From Periplaneta americana (Eukaryota; Arthropoda; Insecta; Blattodea; Blattidae), in the NCBI RefSeq assembly GCF_040183065.1, contig NC_091117.1:107190001-107254000 (forward strand): 64,000 bases of DNA, given 5' to 3'. Of the stretch, positions 55,038-64,000 are shown piece by piece; the first letter of the stretch is position 1; each line of letters opens with the position of its first letter. Made by a program: the position numbers and the translations under genes. The notes under the pieces are model-generated. The model was given only the letters and a program-made list of their open reading frames with translations. It was not told the origin of the DNA and made no database searches.

Positions 55038-55898
55038 CATAGGCGGAGAGAGAACCATTTCCTTGGGGGGGGGGGGGGCAGAGCAAAACCATAGAATCCC
55101 GATATAACGAGGTTATGGGGGATATCAATTACTTACTCCTCTGTTATAGTTTAACCGTGGTACAGTATATCGGAATATGATCATTTAATAAAAGTATTTT
55201 TGGGGTGCATGTTTCTTATAGTGTTACATCCATATCCACGATGTTTCGGACTGAGTTGTATAGGGCTTCAACTGTAGGTCTACTACAAATTATAATAGGG
55301 CATAAACATAGACAGAGTTATGGGTGGGTATGTGGGAACACTGCCCCCCCCCTAAATTTGTCTGAACTCTTTTTTTTCTATTAACATTACAAAATGTTGA
55401 ATTCAAAAGACTTTTCTTACTTTTGTTTATGAATGGGATATTATTTGTAAATGCTACCAACGTACCATCTGCCTGGAAAATGGCTGTTTTCACAAAAAAT
55501 CTTTGGACTATAGTTGTTTTATGAAAACTACTGAAAATTTTCACTCCTTTTACATGGGACTATGGTGTTTTTTTCACTAACACTTAATTCAGTAGATGGC
55601 CGCTGCAGACTTCTAACACAGGAGTACACGCTGCTACGAAAGAAACATTACAGTGCTTCCATTCCTCAAACGAGGCATAGAAATTCTTAAAACATTCAGA
55701 AATTTAAAATAAATATTATAGTCTAGACACATGATCTGAAGACATTAATTCATCAATTTAAGCACAGAAACTTAATCATAAACAAAAGCAAGAAAAGTCT
55801 TTTGCATTCAATATTTTCTAATGTTAATAGAAAAAAAAAGAGAGTTCAGACAAGTTTGGAGGGCAGTGCCCCCCCCCCCCCCCAAAACTTCGCCTATG
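55038..55898. mobile_element. 861-bp hAT-like MITE with G-run ends and long internal palindrome
   Basis: The ends are CATAGGCGGAG and, on the complement, CATAGGCGAAG, each followed by a long G run (about 55064-55078; C run about 55870-55883). The flanks ctgtggag and ctgtggca resemble an 8-bp duplication with two changes. An internal inverted repeat pairs about 55325-55440 with about 55785-55890 (gtctgaactct...ctattaacatta...). No transposase. Confidence 0.75.
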
Positions 55899-55989
55899 CT
55901 GTGGCAGTTCGACGGTTTCATAATCTGCAAACATATCAGGTGCAGAAACTAGATGTAATCGTAGGTCTTCTACACCTCCTATATTTATC

Positions 55990-56683
55990 CCAGTCTGGGA
56001 AGAAATGTATTTGTTTGTGAACTGTGATGAAATGACTAAATGTCTAGTTTGTGGAAAGGTTCTCCATAGCATAAAAAAGTTCAACTTGCAAAGACACTAT
56101 TCGCATCATGCTAATGAATATGACAAGTTTGAAGGAGAAGAGCATGTGGCCATATTAAAGGCCTTGAAGTAGTGTCAGTCTACAGAAACAGATCAAAACC
56201 CCTAAAAACTGGCGGATCATAATTTTAGCAAATCAGCTGTGTGTCCAAGTAACAAGCTTTCACTTCTGATAGTAAGAAAGTTACGGCCTTTAAACTTATA
56301 TTGTCACTTTGGGAATGTCAGTTAAAGGATAAGAACCTCGGATATTTCTCAAAACTAAGAACAGTTCACACTTCCGTAACGACCGTAAATATGCGCAAAT
56401 ACTAGAACAAAATCAGGAATTGCACTCAAGATTCCAGGATTTGGAAAGTCTTGAATGTATTTTTGAAATATTCGCGACTCCATATTCCATGGAGGTTCAC
56501 CGTGCTTTAACTGAATTGCAGTTGGAACACTCGAATCTACAATGTGACAGGGAATTGAAGGAGAAATTTGCAACCAAGAGACGTTTGTGTCCCTTTTATA
56601 ACAATCTTCCACAGGTCCGATTTCCACGATTGCACAGTCATGCACTCGAATCTTGTGCTTATTTAGGTCAACATACATTTGCG
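55990..56683 (+). pseudogene. hAT-like (GTF2IRD2/SCAND3-type) gene, part 1
   Basis: The first segment (about 56015-56170) gives VNCDEMTKCLVCGKVLHSIK, then FNLQRHYSHHANEYDKF, a BED-type finger (C-x2-C...H-x4-H). After decay and deletion, the frame at 56420-56680 holds SRFQDLESLECIFEIFATPYS, ELQLEHSNLQCDRELKEKF and FYNNLPQVRFPRLHSHALES. These match the C-terminal half of the hAT-derived family that includes vertebrate GTF2IRD2 transposon-like domains (F.NPF..d.e..p..lQlELidLQcd..Lk..F). The gene is interrupted at 56683 by a younger hAT and continues at 59481. Confidence 0.75.
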
Positions 56684-59472
56684 CAGGGGCGTATTTTGCG
56701 GACTACCGGGGCTACCGGTGGTAGCCCAAGGAAATTACAAAAGAAAAAGTTTATAATATAACATAATGTAACAATTTTTTATTATTAGTTTTACCACAGT
56801 AATTAAAATTAAAGTAATTGTTAGATTTATATGCGCTCTCTGCTCTCGAAAAGAAACAAGTTGTCAAGGCGGCATCGCTGGAGAAACCGCTTGCTACGTG
56901 AGGTAGCCTGTGACCATACCGCGCACGCTGTCCTTCGCACAACTGCCCATCCCCTGCTCTCTTCTGTTTCCATCGTGGAGTGTAGGTCGGGTGAGTTGCC
57001 GCTCTCGTGATCGGTTTCTTCGCAGGTGCGAAGCAACAATACGCTTAGCATGCTAGCTCATGAATGTAATTGTGTTCTTGCAGTGCAGTATTTTAAATTT
57101 GTGATTTGTTCGAGTGTCTAAGAGTTATATTAATTGTGAATTATTAAGTTTTTAATTTCCCAATTAAGTGATACTGTGAAAAATATGGCAGAACAAGTTT
57201 CTGGAGAGGTTTGTGTTGAAAATGACTGTGTAATAGAAGGTTTATTAAGTGCCTTATAACCGTCGTACATACAACGAGGCAGTTGAAATTGTGAAAATGG
57301 AAAGACCAACTCCTGAGTTAAATTTGTCCATGGACGTAAAAGAAAAACAGCGTGAGTACACACGCCATTTCACTTCAACATCATATGGTAAGTGGAATTG
57401 GTTGTGTGGTACTTCTAAACTGTCTAAACTATTTTGCTGGACATGTTTGTTATTTAGCCGCGAAACTAATGTGTGGTCAAAAGAGGGTTTTTTAATATCA
57501 ACTCCCTTCGAACGGCAGTCCTAAAACACGACAAATCAAAAGCTCATATTTGTAGTAGCATGAACTTTGCAAACTTTGGGAAGACAAGAATTGATTTACA
57601 GCTAGATAAGCAAAAAGCTCTACATATCAACCAACACAATGCTCCTGTGGAAAAAAAATCGGGAGATTTTACTGTGTCTTATTAAAGCAGTCTGCTTTCT
57701 AGGAAAACAAGAATTGGCTTTTCGGGATCATAATGAGCGTGTGGAATCAGACAATAGAGGAAATTATATCGAATATTTAAGTTCCTTAAGTGAATTTGAC
57801 CATTTACTGGCCAATCATCTTGAGAGTTCAACAGTATTTCGTGGTACTTCTCCCGCAATTCATAATGACAATATTTGCTATAAGTGGGGTTATGATAAAG
57901 AACATAAAATCTGAAATAGAAGAAGCACCTTTTGCGGCCATTATTGTTGATGAAACAAGTGACTGCTCTAATCAGAGTCAATTGTCCACTGTTTTAAGAT
58001 ACGTCGATAGTACTGCCAATGTTCAAGAACGGTTTATAGGATTCACAAATGTCAGTTTGGGCAAAACTGCTGCTGCTTGGTTTCAGCATGTGGAAGGTGT
58101 TATAGCAGAATACAATGTCGGCAATAAGTTAATTGCACAGACATACGATGGTGCTTCAGTTATGGCGGGAAATATTAATGGCTTAAAAACAAAAGTTCAA
58201 GGAAAGTATCCTCAAGCACTATTTGTCCATTGTTACAGCCATGTTCTCAATTTAGTTTTGCAACAAACTACTTCATCCATCCCAGAATGCCGCATTTTTT
58301 TTTCAAAACACTGTCGGGTTTAGCTGCATTTTTCTCATCATCTCCTAAAAGATCAGAAAAACTCAAGAATTTATGAAAAAGAAACTCCCAAAAGTAGCAC
58401 CAACTAGATGCAATTTTACATCTCGGCTTGTAAATACAGTAAAGGAATACAGAGAACAACTGACTCCTTTCTTTGAAAATATCATTTGTAATGACTCTGA
58501 AGAAAACTGGGTTGATGATGTAATTGTGCAGGCTCAAGGATATTTGTATTTTTTTCACACAGTTTCAGAATATATTTCTTCTTGAAGTCTATGCTAGAGT
58601 GTTCGCACATACAGATGTGCTCTACAATATTCTTCAGACAAAAAGTCTAGACATAGCATACTGCTTGCAAGAGGTATCAAAGTTAAAAAATACTATATTC
58701 GAGTTCAGACGTAGTGGGTTTCCGTCCATATGGAGTAATATGGAAAATGAAAATTCTTCAGCCAATACAATGGAACCACCATTAAAGCGAAGAAAAGGAG
58801 ATGATGAATTGAAATACAGGCAGCTGTACTACAGCATACTAGATCGTATGCACATGGAAATTACTGAAGATTTTCTGATTATGGAAAGCTTCAGTTCACA
58901 TATCTTCTAGATTCTCAAAAATTTTCTGCTTATAGAGAAAACTTCCCGAATTAGGCACTAAACAAATTATTTCAGTCCTATAATAGTCACTTTGATCAAG
59001 TACGTTTGAAAAATGAATTAAGTGTAATATATTCATCAGAAGTCTTTGATTTTTCGAACAAACCTATCCATGAAATATTATCTGCCATATATGAAAACCA
59101 GCTGAACCAAGTTATTCCTGAAGTCCTTAAATTGGCAACATTAATTGTGACAATACCAGCTACGTCAGCATCAGTAGAAAGAACATTTTCTGCGTTGAAG
59201 AGAATAAAATCCTACTGTAGATCAACTCATACACAAGAACGTTTATCCGGCTTGGCACTGATGTCCATTGAAAAGTCATTTCTACAGAAACTTCGCAAGC
59301 GGCCCAACTGTAATTTCAATGACGAAGTCATCAAAGTATTTTCGTCCCAATCAAGACGTCTGGAATTCATATATAAATAGGTAAGGAATTTTATTATAGG
59401 GACTTTAAAATATATTTTGTGTAATAATAGGGTCAGTGGTAGCCCAAGCCCTTTAACCAGTATACGCCACTG
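56684..59472 (+). mobile_element. hAT transposon (2789 bp) with perfect 8-bp duplication
   Basis: The ends are CAGGGGCGTATTTTGCGGAC and, on the complement, CAGTGGCGTATACTGG, with a subterminal GGTAGCCCAAG block. The duplication catttgcg is exact at 56676-56683 and 59473-59480. The element holds a ZMYM-like hAT transposase pseudogene. The A/T-poor segment 56840-57060 upstream of the gene is probably its promoter region. Confidence 0.92.
57185..59380 (+). pseudogene. hAT transposase, ZMYM1/TTF-finger type
   Basis: ATG 57185 opens MAEQVSGEVCVENDCVIEG. After shifts comes the TTF-type finger region (WCGTSKLSKLFCWTCLLFS, VVKRGFFNINSLRTAVLKHD). The catalytic domain then shows HLESSTVFRGTSPAIHND, APFAAIIVDETSDCSNQSQL (first Asp), TYDGASVMAGNINGL, and HCYSHVLNLVLQQ. 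The C-terminus has TIPATSASVERTFSALKRIK with YCRSTHTQERLSGLALMSIE, the hAT dimerisation region. Frame breaks lie near 57250, 57540-57660, 57905, 58320, 58560 and 58910. The gene is young enough for long readable segments but is dead. Confidence 0.88.
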
Positions 59473-59480
59473 CATTTGCG

Positions 59481-59660
59481 AACAGTTTCTTTCTTTGATG
59501 AAAATTAACAAACCTCGACATAGAAATCAATTGTCAGATTACAATTTAAAATGTGCACTGAGACTGTGCATCAATCAAACAGTGTTTCCAAACAGTGAGA
59601 AGTTGGTGAGTGAAAAGAGGATCCAAAAATCCCGAAAAATCGCTGCCATTGTTGAGTAAA
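59481..59660 (+). pseudogene. hAT-like (GTF2IRD2/SCAND3-type) gene, part 2
   Basis: Continuation after the younger hAT: EQFLSLMKINKPRHRNQLSD with LKCALRLCINQTVFPNSEKL and VSEKRIQKS. These equal the cEQlFSlMkinKskhRs.Lt...L.s.lRla.sq.i.Pdi..L...K end of the family. Rejoining at the duplicated catttgcg places STYICEQF in one frame. Confidence 0.8.
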
Positions 59661-59701
59661 CTTCTATTCGTGTTTCACAAATAGTAGCAATATTTATGTT
59701 T

Positions 59702-59727
59702 ACTCTATTTATTTATTTATTTATTTA
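59702..59727. repeat. (TTTA)n microsatellite
   Basis: Six TTTA units immediately 5' of the endonuclease-RT LINE fragment. Confidence 0.9.
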
Positions 59728-60659
59728 TGGGGGATTTCAGTGCTAAAGTAGGACAGGAGGATATTTTAAAACCGACTATTGGAAAGGAGAGCCTATACGT
59801 AACTAGTAATGATAATGGAGTTGGTTAGTCAACTTTGCGACATCAAAAAATTTAATTGTCAAAAGTACATTTCCTCATAAGGATATACATAAATATACTT
59901 GGACTTCTCCATATGGATTGACACACAACCAAATAGATCACATTTTGATACATAAACGAAGACATACTAGTATAGCAGACATTCGAACTTTCAGGAGGCA
60001 GACTGTAATTCTGACCATTATTTGGTAATTGAAGAATTATGAGAAACACTATCAGTAGCCAAGCGAGTAGAGCAACAAATTAATATTGCTAGATTCAATA
60101 TCCTGAAATTAAAGAACGAGGATACTAAGCAACATTATCAGGTCGAAATTTCAAATAGGTTTGCCAATTTAGAAAGCTCCGACGAAGTTGAGAAAGAGTT
60201 AGATGTCAATACATGTGGGAAAATATCAGAGATAGTATCGAAATTGCAGCTGAACAGAGCATAGGTCATTATGAAACTAAAAAAAAGAAATCGTGGTTTG
60301 ATGAAGATTGTTGCGCGGTAGTAGAAAAAGGAAACAGGCAAAATTGAAATTCTTACAGGATCCAGTTGAGGCGAATAGAGGTAATTATTTCAATGACAGA
60401 CGGGAAGCAAATCCTACACTTAGGAATAAAAAGAGAGATTACTTGAAGGAAAAACTGAATGAGGTAGAAACATATAGTAAGAATAAAAACATTCGAGATT
60501 TATATAAGGGTATAAAGAAATTTAAGAACAGATATCAGGCAAGGGTAAATGTGATCAAGGATGAGAATGGTGACTTGCTTGCAGACTCTCATTCAATCCT
60601 GAACAGATGGAAGAACTATTTTGGGCAACTACTAAATGTACATGGGCCAAATAGAAATG
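59727..60659 (+). pseudogene. endonuclease-RT LINE, endonuclease C-terminal part to pre-RT linker
   Basis: It begins [13 protein letters not shown] (the GDFNAkvG motif of the AP endonuclease), then KYTWTSPYGLTHNQIDHILI and CNSDHYLVI, which hold the D..H and SDH catalytic motifs. The linker is KKSWFDEDCCAVVEK, the frame 60308-60667 (AKLKFLQDPVEANR, NKKRDYLKEKLNEVE, RDLYKGIKKFKNRYQARVNV) and DLLADSHSILNRWKNYF. Single-base losses and stops interrupt it. This is the 5' part of the family whose 3' ends occur five times elsewhere in the window (inference from remembered full-length cockroach sequences). An 11-bp-duplicated insertion follows at 60660. Confidence 0.85.
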
Positions 60660-60891
60660 TGGAATAACTCTTCTCGGGTTCATTCCATGAAGAAGATGGA
60701 GAGCTAGCCGTCGAAAGCTTGGAAGAAAATCTCCAACTCACCTGGATGAGAACCCGAGAAGAGTTATTCATTCCCTGAAGAAGATGGCAGAGCTAGCCGT
60801 CGAAAGCTTGGAAGCAGATCTCCAACTCACCTGGCTGAGAACCCGAGAAGAGTTATTCCACATCAAATGCCGGGAAAGCCTCAAGTCATAC
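60660..60891 (+). mobile_element. 232-bp tandem element with ribozyme-like motif and 11-bp duplication
   Basis: The exact 11-mer aaatagaaatg flanks it (60649-60659, 60892-60902). Inside are two tandem units of about 85-90 bp. Each holds (a/c)tgaagaagatgg, gctagccgtcgaaagcttgg, atctccaactcacctgg and gagaacccgagaagag. Its first 21 bp (ggaataactcttctcgggtt...) are the complement of the end of each unit. CTGAAGA plus a GGC/GCC stem plus GAAA imitates a hammerhead core. It ends cacatcaaatgccgggaaag...catac. The size, tandem layout and duplication recall retrozymes or Penelope-associated repeats. Confidence 0.7.
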
Positions 60892-60902
60892 AAATAGAAA
60901 TG

Positions 60903-61172
60903 ATCGGGATGAAATTAAAATACAAACTGCTGACCCATTTATACCCGAACCCACACTTTCTGAAGTCGAAATTGCGATAGAAAATATGAAAAATTATAAA
61001 TCTCCAGGTATCGATCAAATTCCAGCAGAATTAATACAAGAGGGTGGAAGCGCATCATCTAACGAAATTTATACGCTTGTACTTGCTATTTGGGAAAAGG
61101 AAATTTTGCCAGAACAATGGAAGACGTCCATAATCATACCTATCTTTACGAAGGGGGACAAGACTAACTGTG
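60903..61172 (+). pseudogene. endonuclease-RT LINE, start of RT domain
   Basis: After the insertion the frame reads NRDEIKIQTADPFIP-like residues, then EVEIAIENMKNYKSPGIDQI with PAELIQEGG, LVLAIWEKEILPEQWKTSII and IPIFTKGDKTNC. These are RT motifs 0-1 (KSPGxDxIPAExI, LPxxWKxxIIxPIxKKGD). The LINE ends abruptly at 61172, where unrelated DNA with repeated tggacatttt words begins. Confidence 0.85.
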
Positions 61173-61261
61173 GACTTTGTAGTGCATGGACATTTTCCTT
61201 TTCGACATTCTGTTGTGGACATTTTCAAAATTGGATACTGTACTTTGGACATTTTAACCTG
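61173..61261. other. junction DNA with repeated tggacatttt
   Basis: The word ggacatttt occurs three times and gacattctg once in under 90 bp, between the LINE break and the hAT gene. It is possibly the terminal region of the hAT element. Confidence 0.4.
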
Positions 61262-61734
61262 GAAGCTAAATAAACCATCTGCTGTACTATCAGCGCTAAC
61301 ATCTACAAAGCCCAAGAATCTTTCATAGACATAGCGGAGAACTGTAGATAGTTGAGATTTGTTCTCAATATCAGAAGTTTCATCAAATATTATAGCTACA
61401 AATGAAACCGAGTTAATTTCATTTTTTATTTCTTCTTTTTCTAAATCAGTAATAGCTTTTATGGTATCATTTTGAATCAATGGAGAAGTTCCTGGAAACA
61501 CTGTGGAAGAATTCAGATGGTTTTCTAAAAGTAAACCATATTTTTTTAACACATTAAAAAATTCTAAAAAATTTTCTTTGTTCAAAGAACTATCTGATTC
61601 ATCATGTCCCCTGCTTAGCTGGAAGACAAATAGCGTCAATGATTCGTAATAATATATCTCTATTTTTCTTTGCCCCTTCGTTGTATTTATTGGTATCAGT
61701 TCTTCGTTGATCATCAAGTAACGTATCAATTCAT
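61262..61734 (-). pseudogene. hAT transposase (ZMYM1-like), internal part
   Basis: The minus strand reads SLTLFVFQLSRGHDESDSS, NFLEFFNVLKKYGLLLENHL, SSTVFPGTSPLIQNDTIKA, VSFVAIIFDETSDIENKSQL (first catalytic Asp) and ERFLGFVDVSADSTADGLF. It is a relative of the hAT at 56684 but clearly a different copy. The C-terminal two-thirds of the gene are missing. The upstream part is separated by a tRNA-like palindrome. Confidence 0.8.
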
Positions 61735-62038
61735 TTGAATAATTTCAAGGGAAAAATTGTTCCGGGGCCAGATATCGATCTCGGAACCCTTTGCTTACTG
61801 CATGAATGCTCTACTGACTCAACTACTCCAGGAACCATACACGACACCATCACAATTCTTCCCTTTATATCCACTCAACTCATCCCCATTTAAGTTGTGT
61901 GGATATAAAGGGAAGAATAATGACGGTGTCGTGTATGGTTCCTGGGGTAGCTCAGTCAATAGAGCATTTGTGCGCTAAGTGAAGAGTCCCAAGAACGATA
62001 CCTGGCCCTGGAACAATTTTTCCCTTGAAATTATTCAA
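61735..62038. mobile_element. second palindrome with divergent tRNA-like arms
   Basis: A roughly 304-bp inverted repeat centred near 61885. The outer ends are ttgaataatttcaaggg and complement, followed by aaaaattgttcc. Each arm holds a tRNA-like unit: plus strand 61940-62010 with ggggtagctcagtcaatag (A box) and aagaacgatacctgg (B-box-like); minus strand about 61765-61835 with the same boxes. The inner block cacacaacttaaatggg... is at the loop. As at 34993-35402, the two units point outward. It splits the hAT gene, but I cannot find a clear target duplication. Confidence 0.7.
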
Positions 62039-62480
62039 GCCTGCTTCACAGAAAGCTTCTACCTTAAAGTCAGATTTGCATATCAATTCACTGTTTGCCG
62101 AAAAATTTTGATTTCAGGAAACATTGTACGTGAGTTTGAGGTTTTGAATGTTTTTGCTGTGCACTGCACAAGTGATTTAAGTGAGCAAATCCATACTTAC
62201 TCCAAACCTTATTTTTTTAGAAAACAATAAGCATGGCCAGTAAAATAACCTGTTTGAAATTTCACAATCTGCTAACCATTCTACATTTTCATATTGTGAA
62301 ATAGAAAAATGTCTAGTGTATTGTCCGCTTTTTGTTTTATATTGTTGCACTAAATTCGGAAGTGGCGGGGCAGGTCTACCCTTATTCACTATATGTAATT
62401 ATTTCTCTTCTAGTGTGCGAGAAGAGAATGATTTTTGCAAAAGATATTTTACGGTATACATTTCCAAGTGCTATTATCAT
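62039..62480 (-). pseudogene. hAT transposase (ZMYM1-like), N-terminal part
   Basis: On the minus strand from about 62400: NKGRPAPPLPNLVQQY, YTRHFSISQYENVEWLADCE and ISNRLFYWPCLLFSKK. This is the TTF-type zinc-finger region (R.H...S.YE...WL.gce..nrLyCWpCLLFs) that precedes the catalytic domain of ZMYM1-like hATs. The expected Cys pair is only partly kept (YWPC). It continues across the palindrome into 61262-61734. Confidence 0.8.
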
Positions 62481-63693
62481 TAAATAAGTTATTTAAATTG
62501 TTCACTTGCGCTGGCACACAACTATGAATCCTAATAAAACCTAAACACAGTAAATTCACTCACACAAAGAGTAAATACACACGTCAAACACAATATTTTA
62601 TAAGGTTACAATTGTCAAGTTGAGCTGCCTGTATATAGGACGACCAGCAAGCTTGAGAGAAGTGAGTAGCCCCGCCATTCCACCATGCGTGCACAGAGAA
62701 TTATAGCAGTAACTCTCAACCGAGGATGTTCTTTTGTATGAGCTGGACAACCAGACCAGACCTCATTCCACTTCATCAGGTACAGCGTGTGTTATAAAAC
62801 GAAAGCTGTTCTGGGGATGGTGTGCACATTCAACCAGCAGGCATTTAAAATATTTAAATGGTAATAAATTAAAATTAGTCTTGAACTGTATATGTAAACT
62901 TCCAATGAGATTACAACGCATTTAAATTGTGATACATTAAAATTATTGTTACATTATATAAAACAACTTAAAATAAAAAAAAAATGAGATTACCGAATTT
63001 ACAGGTGTCCAGTGCACACCTTGAACACCCACAAGGTGTCCTGCTCAAGATGTCCAGAAGTGCCCATTTGCACACTATTGTTGGAAAGTTTCCTGAGACC
63101 TTTCATCTGAGCAAAACTGACTTAGAAGTCATTTTGTCGGTTCCATAACATTGTCAAGTCATCAATTGATGTGTGTACGTTTGCACCACGAAAATGGTCA
63201 AGTGTCTCAAGCGACGCGGGACCCTGAAGCAGTTCAGTAGGTGAATCATTACTGATAGTATGTCATGAAGTCAATAAGAGGCTTTTTCCTCTCGCGAGGA
63301 AGAAACTTAGACTTTGCATCACTCAGCTTCATGGCACCAACCGAGAGTCCATCACAAAATGGTAACAGAAGACGTAGCATTCATTGTAAGTAATTCCATT
63401 ATAATTCTTGTATTACAATATATCTTTCATGGATAATAAATTTTACTTAAATTACAATTGAAATGGTAGTGATGTTTGAACTTGAACTTATAATAACCTA
63501 AGTGATATTTCCAAGTAGGATCTTGTTTGTAAGTCCTTGCAGTTCTGTCGTAATACGACAGTGGTGTTAGATCCTGATAGAGTAACACAGTAGAATAATT
63601 GGGAGGCAGTGAACATAGTTGATCCTGGGCTCGACCCATCCATCGCCCTTGTTGAATTAAGGACAAGGTTGGTACGACACATGGAATGTAAAT
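62481..63693. other. intergenic sequence, nothing recognised
   Basis: The first 200 bp probably hold the 5' region of the hAT element. The rest shows no gene. A small perfect palindrome, ttcctctcgcgaggaa, lies at about 63288-63303. Confidence 0.35.
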
Positions 63694-63711
63694 AAATACA
63701 ATACAATACAA
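63694..63711. repeat. short (ATACA)n tail
   Basis: aatacaatacaatacaat, possibly the tail of an unidentified retroposon to its left. Confidence 0.6.
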
Positions 63712-64000
63712 TCTACTGTCCTTATTCTGTCTTCAAATCCACCTTGAACTTGCTAATGAATGGTTCGAGGATATTATCATTATACTATAATTATGAGCAG
63801 AGTTGGCTAGTTTAATCCAAATGGTTTAAAAAACACACTGTTTTTTTTTATTTTTTATTCTTGCTATTTTTACTACTTTTCAATTCTATTACTGGAATAA
63901 TAATGCCTGTTTAAATTTAAACATTTTTAACAGTTTATTGAGTGACAATTGACCATTGTAGACCAGTATCCCGCCAATGTCAGTACAGTCAAAAGTTACC
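63712..64000. other. AT-rich sequence, nothing recognised
   Basis: No supported feature up to the window end. Confidence 0.3.

Overview
The window looks like insect nuclear DNA with no intact host gene. It is AT-rich, full of simple-sequence tracts, and almost every protein-like stretch is a decayed piece of a transposable element. A cockroach or termite (Blattodea, Periplaneta-like) source is my best guess. I base this on recollection of two sequence families: the non-LTR element whose 3' end reads '...AMNLRVP' followed by a short (TAAG)n tail, and the tRNA-derived SINE containing 'ATAAGGCAAATG'. I could not run a search, so the taxonomy is inference.

Layout. 0.3-9 kb: two 3' fragments of the cockroach-type LINE, an 823-bp palindromic element, a 148-bp insertion with 12-bp target duplications, a tRNA-like unit, a degenerate 0.9-kb tandem repeat and a PIF/Harbinger transposase remnant. 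9.2-14.65 kb: a nearly full-length Jockey/CR1-type LINE (PHD-finger ORF1, endonuclease-RT ORF2), split by a 1.18-kb Helitron-like element. 14.7-20.5 kb: SINEs, a second Helitron-like copy, a GC-rich probable solo LTR, a mariner-derived foldback and a Penelope-like palindrome. 20.6-24.55 kb: a three-level nest, with a mariner inside a pogo-like element inside a piggyBac-like transposase gene. 24.7-31.4 kb: a broken transposase-like gene, a nearly intact Tc1 transposase, a 3.17-kb terminal-inverted-repeat element with an unnamed DDE-like protein, and a second piggyBac fragment.

31.7-37 kb: hAT remnants, one split by a Penelope-like palindrome, then a palindrome with divergent tRNA-like arms and LINE 3' ends. 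37-44.2 kb: a decayed DUF7869-like gene and fragments of three further LINE lineages plus another cockroach-type LINE. 44.3-49.7 kb: several MITEs and a perfect 67-bp-arm hairpin. 50.8-56 kb: a Harbinger remnant with a LINE inserted, nested MITEs, a SINE with 14-bp duplications and a hAT-like MITE. 56-59.7 kb: a complete hAT element with a perfect 8-bp duplication, inside an older hAT-like gene. 59.7-62.5 kb: an endonuclease-RT LINE carrying a 232-bp ribozyme-like tandem insertion with 11-bp duplications, then a hAT gene split by a second tRNA-like palindrome.

Nothing here forms a working pathway. The value of the window is as a stratified record of insertion. Many insertions have exact duplications and reconstructable empty sites, so their relative ages can be ordered. 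The most unusual objects are the palindromes built around divergent tRNA-like sequences, the short tandem CTGAAGA...GAAA element, and the TIR element at 26459-29627.
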